Shown in pieces: positions 36,986 to 48,900 of a stretch of 64,000 nt of DNA. Source of the DNA: Anthopleura xanthogrammica (Eukaryota; Cnidaria; Anthozoa; Actiniaria; Actiniidae); assembly GCA_964019055.1 (NCBI GenBank), contig OZ025208.1, positions 8,314,539 through 8,378,538 on the forward strand, in the 5' to 3' direction. The notes below the pieces were generated by a model. It did not search any database and had not been told where the DNA came from. It saw only the letters and a list, made by a program, of their open reading frames with translations. Position 1 is the first letter of the stretch. The number at the start of each line of letters is the position of its first letter. A program made the translations under genes and the position numbers.

Positions 36986-39900
36986 ATGGCTCATATGACG
37001 GGCGCTAACATGACTCCATTAGGGAGACTTCACCCTGTATTAGCGAGTAAGCAAAGCACGAGTCCAGAAACCGAGAGACCAGGAATAAAACGTTTTGTAG
37101 AAAATCGTCTTGGTATGTATAAACTACGTTTATTTCTATTCATAAGAATGATGTTTTTAGACTATATTTTTAAAGCAATCAGTACATAATGAGTTCAGTT
37201 TGAACATTTTCGGGGTGATCTCTCGTGTGCTTGATTCTTACCACGAGTCACAAGAAAAAAAAGCCTCGCGTATACACGATATTTATCTTCATTTTAATAC
37301 TTCTGATTATATTGTTGAAAACATAAAATTTTGTAGTATTTAATATGTAAGCTTATGTAAATACTGTTATATAAGCTTAAATCGTTCGTGTTTAAGCCAA
37401 AAAGTCCTAATTGTCTCGTACTATTTGCTTAGAATGAGTTCCATCGGTATAAATTATTAAGAAGAACGATCTTATCTACATTCCACGGTAATTTTTCCAT
37501 TTTTGGTCAATATGAAATATATAATTCTGGTTAATATTATATGAGTATTAAAGGAAAGGTTAATTTAATGATTTTTGATAATTAGGTAATTACAAGGTTG
37601 AAGTCTTGTTGTGTTGTCTACAGTAATAATTACTGAACCGTTTTTGGTTCGATTTTCTATTAAACCAGTGAATTAGTTAGTAAGACTAAGACCAAGGTCA
37701 AATGCTGAACTTTATATGAGCCGAACCTAACGACATTAAAGAAACTCACGTCATTATATATTGTTTTCAATGGATGCGGCATATGTGAAATTTGACATTT
37801 GACATGTTTTCTATGTTTTCTTTTACATTGTATGTCTATTTGACCATTACTATACACATTAACAGGCATTTTTAGCTTCTTAGTTATTTCTGAAAGCCAA
37901 TACCCTTATATATATTTGCAATACTCAAGCATGAAATATTTGTAAGAAAGAAATCCTTTGTCTACAATAAATTATTGTTGTTGTTGTTGATTATTCTTAA
38001 GTTAAATCACTCATTATCATTAATTATTCATACTTTCTAAGTAGAATTAGTAAAATTCTACTACTATACTATTGCAAATCCTGCATTCTGATTGGCTAAC
38101 GTACTCACTATCTATCAGCCGATAGATAGTGGGTAGAGAAAGCCGGACTTGTTTTGAAAAAATGGCGGCTTTTCCTTCGCGCTTTTGTGAAGTTTAGTTT
38201 AGTATAGTATAGTTTAGTTGAGATTTTTACTAAAACAATTAGAAGACTCACTCTCGATTTCTATCCGCTTTGATAGTTGACTCGGGGCCGGAGCCCCTCG
38301 TCAACTATCAGCCGATAGAAATCTCGAGTTCGTCTTCTAATTGTTAAATAGCATTGATATATGTTTTTGGAATGATTGGTTAGGAACTGTGATTTATTAG
38401 TGAACGGAACACTTTTCTGATGCCATCCGTTGGCAAGAAGCAATATTTTCAAAGTTTAGAAAACAGCATTGAAACAAGTTTTTTCTGTGCTCCTTTCAGT
38501 AATGAAGCACTTAGGAAGTGCTGAAAGCACTCAAGAAGGTTGGGAAGCATTTTTGCCTAATCAAACGTCCATATCAAACCCTGAAGCTGAATAGGCATCT
38601 TATAAAATGCCTGTTCCAAGTCAGAGCAGAAATACATCAGAGATCAAATATAGATATTTCTCAAATTTGCTTGGAAGATTACGAAACAATGGCTTCAAAT
38701 TGAGAACTTGATTCTTTTGTTCATCAAGGCTCACCTCTACTTGAAGCCATTGTTTCGTGATTGTACAGTATGAGTGAATTCGGGAAAGGTTTATTGGAAT
38801 TAAGGTGGTAAGGTTTTCAAACAACAAATATATATAACTTCTTATAACTCTTTATCTATACCTGTAGATGCAGGTGGTACAGATAAGAAAAAGAAGAAAA
38901 GAAGTCGATGGGGTAAAGAAGACAAGAAAATGGTTATCCCAGGGATGCCGACAATTTTACCACCCAACTTGAATCCAGATCAACAGAAGGCTTATGTTTG
39001 TAAGTTTGTATTTATTTAATGGCATATATAAACTTGACACCTGGGAAAGGCAGATGGCTTACTGAAATGTTTCAACTTGTGCCTCTTTGTAGTTGATGAA
39101 AGTTTTGAGTCTCAAAATACAAACCAACTAGGATGGTAACTCCTACTAAAAAAAATTGGAGAGCATGTAGTAATGCACGGGTTCCATGAGTGGTGAAGTG
39201 GTGAGAGCACTCACCTCTTCCCAGTGCAACCTAGATTCAATTTCTGGACAACAGTGTAGGTGTAGGAGTATAGAGTTGCTTGTTGGTTATCTCCTCTGTT
39301 TCAAGGATTTTCCAGTTTTCCTTCCTCCAAAAAAGTCAAGTTCTACAGTAATTTTGAATTGGACTTTCAGTGGATGAAGAGCTACTCTGTAGAAATATGA
39401 CTGCTAAATTCCATTTATTTTTTTATTTTTTAAAGCATGTTATAATGATATGTTTTGAAAAAATAGTCAAAATGATGCAAGTAAAAAAGTGTTATTTCAG
39501 CCCATTATGTTATTTTACTTAGGTTAGGATAAAGTAAATAAATTCACTGAAGAATTTATAGAGCGTGTTCCATGGCAGGGATTCGAGCTAAAGCCAGTAA
39601 CTTGCAGTTAAACAATGAAACTACTACCACATTCCTAGAAGTTTTGGCAGCCCAAAAGAAACCTCTCATATTTTTATTTTGATTGATAGAAAAGTCATTT
39701 CAATTAACTCGCATGATCAATCCAAATGGTCACCTGACATTTAAATCATCACATGAGTAGACCGACATAACTTCTTTGGATCGAAATAAGAACATGACAG
39801 ATTGTTTTTTTAGTCTGCATAACATTTTGACCAATTTTTGACATCATATCATGGTAAATGAGAGGACATACCACTCTAAACCATTGGAAATTTGTTAAAT

Positions 39901-42900
39901 TTTCCACAAAATGTATGAGCCTGAGTTCATTGATCATAATTAGTCATTTGTGAAACCAATTACTTAATTCCATTAAACTATTTAAATATAACCTATTATA
40001 GTACTTCATAGTTGCAAAAGGAAATTGAATATTTTAGAGATTGTCCTGTGGTTTACCCAAAGAAATAATCCATTATTAATTTTTTTGTAGCATATCTCAT
40101 GAAATGAGAAACAGGTGAATAATAAGGCACTTTCATCCTAATTTAAAAAAAAAAAACGTTGGTAACTAGCCATGCACCAAGTGTCAGGTTTATCAATGCC
40201 AGGGGTTACTATAATATACACCCAGAATTATGACCACCAACCTATGTATTCGTATTATAGGGGTGTACTATGCATTGATGATAACCTAAAATGCAGAAAT
40301 TGTATAATTAACTCTTAAAATCATGCATGGTGACTTTCTTTGTCTTTGTCTGCATGTAACTTTCAAAAGTAAAAATTATTTGCATAAGATAAATGAAAAA
40401 TTTAGAATTAATCAGTCATATTATTGACTTATCCTACTAGCTTTAGATCATTAATTTTGTTATTAAAGATACTTATAGGAGGGCAAAAGTCGGATGGCTT
40501 TGTTTATGAAATACTGTATTTTGGTGACCTTTTCAATACATCATGTATCTGGAAGCATCTCGATCAGTTTTATCCACAATACACCCAGTAATAGTCCAGT
40601 TTGAATTCTCCATTGTTCAGTCTTAGCCTTGTTTAAATTGTGAAGAATGTTTGTGTAGAACCTGCTCTTTACTTTACTGTAGTATTGGTGAATATATTGA
40701 CACTGGAATGAATCTAACCTTGAAAATTTTAATCCGTAATCAAGAAATACAGTACAGTGGTATTTTATGAATTTGAAAAAGGTCTGTAGTACATGTACGT
40801 AAATACCCTAGGAATGAGAATACATAGGATGTGGTCATATTTTTGGGTGCGGGTACCTATCCCTCCAGAGTAGTCAGTCAGTACTAACGCTTGTTAACAG
40901 ACACAGGTACCGTTAACTTGTCAGTACTGCTTCCTTCTCACTATTTAGGATCATTGATGGTATTACAGTACTTATCACTCAATTCAATTGGTTCATATCA
41001 GGTGTGTACTGTACAATGCTTTCTTAATCAAACCTGGAACCTTTTTAACAAAAACAATGTGATCTTTTTTTCAGACTTTTATCCACGTACATGTACAGTA
41101 CATTCTTTAACCATATTTTATTGCAGACTATGTTTTTCTCTAAATTCAAATTCTGATTATGATGCAGAATTTGAATTCTGATTTTTAATCTTTAACTTTT
41201 TATTGCAGAATCTATTTTTAAACTTAAGCTCGATTTCTGGTTTTCAATGCAGTCCTTTTACTACAATTTTTATCTCATATAAAATGTACCATAATTTTAC
41301 TTTTCCTCATATATACTAACCAGTTTTATAAAGCTATTTTTTCTAAGTTGTTAAATATATATTACATCCAATTTAGTATTCTTAGATGTTTTTTTAGCTT
41401 GGTAAGTTATTAAAGCTGTGAATTTTGTTTCTACAAGCTAATTTTTCTTGGAAAAAAATCTGAGCTCCAGGCGGGATTGTTAGATTGTTATTTTACCTTT
41501 TTGAGTTGACAACAACATTTTGTGCACCTGAATTCAATATTTCAAAAGGCCAAGAAGCAAGCTTAACTTAAATGTGTACTGGATTATAAAGAAAAAAGTC
41601 CAAAATTGTGTAAAAAGTTTAGGCCTCATATCTGGACCCATTGTATTTTTTTAGATTTGCGATTTGAGTTACGAATGTTCCTGATACAAAAAAATATGCA
41701 CAAAGTAATTGCAACTCCATCAAAATCCATCAAACTCCAAAAATTTCTAAATAAATTCTAACAAATCATTTGTTAATATAAAAGTCTTTATTTAAGGAAT
41801 AAAAAACAGTTTTCCGTGTATTATACTCTGATAAAGACACGCGGGATGTGGAGAGAACACGAGAGAAGCGTAGGAAACCACGACGCGTAGCGGAGTGGTT
41901 TCCAGCTTTTCAAGTGTTCTCTCCACATCCCAAGTGTCTTTATCAGAGTATAATACACGGAAAACTGTTTTTTATTGCTTTTATAAAATAACTAGCGCTC
42001 AAATGCTTTTAAGAAGCAGTTTCGAGAGAGAAAAAATGACGTGAGCATGTATTATACTCTCATAAAACATGGCTTTTTGACCAATCAGAGCGCGCGTAAT
42101 ATCAAAGTTATTTTATAACTTGCATTAATTACTTAATTACTTAGGACCTTGGCCCCCTACGGAGCAAAGGCCATCGATGGTATCTTGTGTTGATGTTAAC
42201 TCAATATTTATTTCAGATCAACTGAGGATTGAAGAGATCAGCCGTATGTTACGAACTGGAGATCTTGGCATCCCAGAGAACCCTGAAGACAGGTAACCAG
42301 TAATGTAACAGAAAACACCTTTTCAGCTTGAATATGAAACTGAGAGTTTTGGTTGAGTGTGCCGTGATAAGATTTATACTGCCAAAAATTCCAAAGGTTT
42401 AATGTGAAAGCATTAAATAATGATAATAACTGGTCCCAAAAACCAAATTACTGAGAGAGAAAACCCTCATGGCAAAGAAGAGAACACATCAGACAAACTG
42501 CAAGCTCTATCTGCAGAAATATAGACAGACATGTATAGGGAATAAGTACATAATTCTAGAAACTGAAAATAAATTTTTTTTTTTGTGTGTTGTTCAGATC
42601 TCCATCACCAGAGCCAATCTACAACACGGAGGGTAAGAGATTAAACACCAGAGATTTCCGAGTACGCAAGAGACTTGAGGAAGAGAGGCATAGACACATA
42701 CAAGAGGCAATGAAGCTCAACCCTGACTTCAAACCACCATCAGATTATAAGTGAGTAAAGTATTAAGCAAAACTTTTAATAGAAAACTCTTTAAACTCAT
42801 TGGTAGTGATGAGGTTAGGTTTAGGTGCCTTAATGCCTCCCTAAAAGGTGTGCTTGTCTTAAGCCAAAATAAGGAAAACAAGCCAAAACCACAAGCAGCA

Positions 42901-45900
42901 CTTGCAAGCCTGGGATCACAGGGTCTGGCATGGTGGCCTTTTGTGTTGGCCCTGCATAGCTCTTGGGGCACCTTGCACATGCAGGGCTTGAAATAATGGC
43001 CCGTCAGTCACTGGTCATGATGACCAGCCAAATTAGTTTTAGCTTGGTCATACCTTGTTTCTATATCGATGTTACTGGTCAAAATGACCAGCAATGCAAA
43101 AAATTGTCTGATGACCAGCTGTTATTTCAAGCCCTGTACATGTAGGCAAGAAACTACTGGACAGAAGTATTATGTGAGTACAGTACCGAGCACAAACAGT
43201 GACTTACAAGCCTTGGATATTTTAAGGTCCTGAGTGATAGTTCAACCACGGCTTGAACCCATGACCTCCTGTAAAACAGGCCATTGCCCAACTAACAGAG
43301 CAAACCAAGAGGTTGTTTAAGAATGTTTACTTACTTAGACATATAATTTATGTTCACAGGCCACCGCTAATCAAGATTCAAGATAAGGTCATGATTCCCC
43401 AGGATGAAAACCCAGAAGTTAACTTTATTGGTCTACTTATTGGGCCAAGGTAAGGGGTAACAGTCATAACATTTCTAACTTTTACAAACCAACACAAATT
43501 GAAAAGATATACAGAGTGTGATTGCAAATTTCCTTGAGTGGCAACAGACTGTTTTGATATATGTAGGGATTTCATTAAGATTTCAAGTAGGTGAATTGTT
43601 TACTTAGTTTAGGCAGCTGTATCAATCAAGGGGCTGTATAATTGGGAAGTGGAATGGCAAAAGTAGGCAGCTCTCTGCAGTTCAGCATCTCCCGGTTGCT
43701 GACTTCTAATGAAATCCCTGTTTATGCTCCCAGAGGATTCAATAGTTTTTGAAGTAGGAGGCTCTCTTGGCAAAATAGGTGGCTGTGTTCTACACTAGAT
43801 AAATATTACAGTCAAAACGGCTCAAGCATACCCCCTAGATTGCATTAATGAATTTATTATTTGAATTTTAAGTTCATTAATTACCCTGACTCCAAACTTG
43901 AAAATAAATTATCTACCTGAGTTTTAATTGGATTCTTCAACAATTGCCATGTCAAGGTAGAAAAACTCCCGAGAAAGGCCATCCCTTATAATTTTAGTTG
44001 TGAAATGAAGGTAAAGTTTGGATTTTGGATTTTTTAATAAAAACTCAGAGTGAATAATCAAATTAATATTTGAATAATGAAATCATTAATGAATTCTAGG
44101 GGGGTATGCTTGAGCCGTTTTGACTGTAATGATAATAGCCAGCAGTGAGAGGTGAAGTACCTGGCAATCAGCTGCCGGTAGCCGCCTTCTATTGAAACCT
44201 CTGTGCTCCTCAAATCATGGAGTCATTTTTGAAAGTTGCAATGGGTTTATGGCAAGAAAGAAGAATTCTACTGTAGTTCGATCTAGAAGGGCCTAAACCT
44301 GTAGGAGTCAAGCTAACCCATTTGTTCACCTAGGTTGAGTTGTATCAATGATTTTGGCATAAGATATCATGACAAAACTATGACAAAATTTTACCAAAAG
44401 GATACATGTTGGCTGTTCATTAAGTGTACATGATTACAGCTTTACCTATTTTTCTAATTTCTACTTTAAATTTATTATCATAGAGGAAACACCCTGAAGA
44501 AGATGGAAAAGGAGGTAAGCAATCAGGATTGTAGTTTACAATGATTTTATGTACAAAATTGTTTGGGTGTATTTCAATTGTTTCTGTATTTTTTCTTGTA
44601 GAGTACTGCCAAGATTATGATCAGGGGAAAGGGATCTATTAAGGACGGCAAGGTATGTCTATATGGAAAATTGATGAAAAAGTTATGAATGATTTGTCAT
44701 TGACTTTGACTCGGTACCTTTCTAAAAGTCTGGTCTTGGGTAGTGTATAAAAATGGCTTAGTTTGCATTTTATAAAAACTAAAACTTATATTTTAAAACC
44801 ACCACTCCCCATGGTGTTCTTCTTCGAGGCTCACTCCACAAGCACTACCACTACTGTACATTCTATATTTACAACATACAATACACCTGGAAAACCTGGG
44901 AACTTGGAGATAAACCCTCATGGCAAGGGAGAAAACAACACATCAAACAAACTCAAGTCACATGGGGTTTAGTCAAGGTTTGAACCTGCGACCCCAGGCT
45001 TGAACTACGCAGTGGTGAGAGACAGTGCTGTAGCAGCACATGCTACTAATGCATTTTACTCCTTGTTAGTCAATATTCTGATGTTTTTCTTTCCTCATTG
45101 TATTTATTCAAGGTTTGGCAGAAAGGCCCCAATAATAACCAGCAGAATTCAGGTGAAGATGAAGAACTACATGCGTTAGTTACTGGACCAACACATGAAT
45201 CAGTTAGAAAAGCTGTCAACATGGTAAGTAGATAGTTATCAGCAATGTACAGTTTTCTCAAGGAGTTGCAAATAAACCTCTTATTTCTTTTATTTTCCTA
45301 TCACTTACATGTACTAATTGTTAAGCAAATTGTTTATCATGCTAAGATCCAGGACATCTTGAAACAAGGTATTGAAGCTCCCGAAGGACAGAATGATTTG
45401 AAGAGAATGCAGTTGAGAGAACTAGCAGCACTGAATGGAACACTAAGAGAAGATGAATTACTAAGGTATTGTCTGTCAAAAATACACTTGTGTTTAAAAA
45501 AAAAAACCCACAAAATCCTGGTTTCAAGCCCACCTGGTTATTGGTCAGACCACTCTTGGTCTAAAGCATATCCTTCCAGTAAATCTCATCTCTGATATCT
45601 CATGTTTATGGTCAAGACCATGAGATTGCCAGGGAGGGAAAGAAAAGAAAAGAATAAAAATTAATAATCATTTCCTCTTCATCCTGAACTCATTTTCCTT
45701 CCAATTCTAAATCCTATCACCCCAGCTTCAAACCCTGAAGCAATCTTTGGGCTGATTAAAGTCCGAGCACAGGGCATGGCTAACTCACAGATTAAATTGG
45801 AATTTAGCTTGTTAGGTTTTCAAGAGGGAGGGAATCTGGAGCCCACACTTGACTGCCCATCTTTGAGTACAGCTATGTTGTACCCCAATAACCCACTTCC

Positions 45901-48900
45901 ACTTCACTAATCATAAAAAATCAACTTCTAAATTCCAATTTGATCATGGAATGAGGGCCACAGGTTTGTTAGCCACTGGCTATTAAGTGCTACTACCCTC
46001 ATACTGTAAAACAAGAACATTTTTTTTGTCACACAAAAATTTCAGTGTGAGGTTCTGTGCTGAATTAAATTTATTCTTTTCTCCTATCATGAATCACTTG
46101 GTATTCTTTCTAATATTGTATCTTTTTTCTACTCCTTCCAGTAGGTGTAGGAATTGTGGTGCTTCAAACCATCGTCACTGGGAATGTCCTGAACAGAGGA
46201 ATGTAACTAATAATGTCATTTGTACCAAGTGTGGCAATGCTGGTCATTTAGCTACAGATTGTGTTCAAGAAGAGTGAGTAAACAACAACATTATCTTTCC
46301 TTCTACAGTAAAATCCTGTCATCTCAAACTCTGGAAACTCAAACTTCCCATTATTGTGTACTTTGAGGCCATGTCCTTTTGTTTATATTACTACATTTTT
46401 ACCCTGAATATATCTCAATAATTCTTGTTATTTTGAACTTCTACCCTGGCCCTCAGAGGGTTTGAGATAAAAGGACTCCACTGTACTTTTATGAATGCAT
46501 TACTATAACTGATTAAGAACACAGACTTAATAAAACCAAAATTATTTATACATATGTATATAACACAAAGATGTAATAAAATGTACTGAGAAAGAGTTGA
46601 AAATTATAGCTGAGATGATTATTACTTCTAGGCTTTTTTTGTGCGCCTATCTCAGTTAAGTCTGTCGTGTTTCACATTGAAGCATGAATCACATACTAAT
46701 TTATTGTGTCTTTTGCAGGGCTATGACACCAATACCAATTATACAAGTTGATAAAGCTAAGATGGACAGTGAGGTAAGAGGATATAACATTCCATAATCT
46801 GCTTAGTCAAAATTGATAGAGGTTATTGCATAACTCCATCACAGGGCTTTCAGAATGTTTTGGAGTAGGTGGTCATAAGTCTGAAGTAGCTGGCTGTGAT
46901 CTGATAATGGTTTCTATAGTCCTGATATCTTTTTATAGAATTTGGAAAAAGTAGCCAGCAGTTAACATTGAAGCAACTGCCGGAGCTCCAGCAGTCGCTG
47001 GCTTAAATCTGAAAGCCCTGAATCAATATACAGCTATTTCAATAAAGGTTGAAGGATTTTTTCATATTCGTACCTAAACAATGCCTGCACCATTCAGTGA
47101 AGACCTTAGATGGCTAGTAGTATGGCTCGTTCATCTTGTGAATTTTCATTTTACTTGGTTATTTTTTCACCTCACCAGTTGCCAATCACCAATCCCAGAT
47201 TGCCAATCGCCATTCACCTATTAAACCTTTTTTGAAATAACTGTATATGCTTGAAGTGGGGTGAAATATGTACAAATAAGCTCAGTGAAAGTGTAAAGTA
47301 TCTGCCAATAGTCCCCTTCACAGTTCCCTGTGCCATCTTGAAAGGTACATGTAGCAGTGCCTTTGCATTTAAGCTAGACATGAAGTGACCTTGCAATGAT
47401 AGAGAACTTTTTTAACACCTTGGACAATATTATTATTCACACGTCTTGCTACATATTCATATACTGTACTCATGAATCCTTTAAGACATCAATATATTTA
47501 TTTATTTTACTAAGATTGTGTGTGTTATTTCCCAGTACCTGTCTCTGATGGCGGAATTAGGTGAAGGACCACCTCCAATGCCAGCCCCATCAGGAGTACC
47601 ACCACCTGAAGTTCCACCACCGAAGGCTGCCCCACCCATTCCCCCACCACCTATTTCTGTAAGTATAAAAAAAGATTTTCAAAATATTCTTGGCACACCT
47701 GGAAGGAAACCCCTGGAAGTATTATAGAATGTTTCATAACTGATTTAAAAACAGCACAAAAAATTCTCCAAAACAGCATTATTTTTCAAAGAAATCTGAT
47801 AGGAGGGTACCTAGAGTAAATCAATTACTTCATGACAGAAGGAAGTAACCTTTAAAGTATTTCAATATTTTACTTTCACTGTAGACCTCTTGACTTAGTC
47901 ATAATGTTTTCCCATTTCAGATCATTTGCTGTTTTCTTACAAATAATAGTTTGTTTGAGTTGTATCCATATTCATGTGTCTTTTCATGTGCAACTTTTAA
48001 ACAAAGAAATGATGCTCTAGGGAATGACACATGGTGTGAAGTGTGAGAACATTACGCCCAAGCTAAAAAGGTCTCATTTATAGCCTAAATTTATCCTAAT
48101 AATCAATGACACCATGTTATCTTATTTTCAAAGAACCCTGCCCCTGCACCTGCACCTGCTCCTGCTCCTGCTCCTGCCCCTCCAGCACCATGGAATTCTT
48201 CGGGTCCAAAACCCCTGATGAGCACCCCAGTTCCCAGGCCCCCCAATGTCAGACCACCTGGACCATCTAATGGATCAGGAGGAGCACCCGCACCATGGAA
48301 TAAACCTCAAGGACTCTTGCCTCCACCAGGACCTCCCCCTGGAATTGGTATGTACTTTAGGTTTATGTTTTTGATATTTTCAGTTAAATTGCACTTTGTT
48401 CGCAGGGAAGCAAAATTGTGGCCCTCCAATCATGATCACATGTGATGCCAGGTCCAGGAAGCAAATCTAGGATCAAATCAGTGACAGTACATTAGCAGTT
48501 CATACCACTCATCCTTTCCCACCACAAATTTACACTGACACTGGCAGATTATACCATGAAACATAAACATCTAACCATTTGCTATCCATCCCCAGCTCCA
48601 TTCCAACCTCCATCAGGAGGTGGTCCACCTGTACAGCCACCACCACCACCAAACGCAGGAGCTCCTGTACCACCCTGGCAAACACGTACGTATACAATAT
48701 AGTACAACATCACAGAACTGTGCTGAATGGTCACATAAAGGCCCCCTTGCACCTGACATCAAGCAGCTCAATTGGAGGACAAAACAAAAGAATTTCAATT
48801 TCCTGAGAAATTGGAACCTATTGTTTTGTCCTCCAAATTGAGCTGCATTCCCATGTGCGCAAGGGGTCTACAGAGCGTATTCTAGGTTTCAGTTTGCTTC

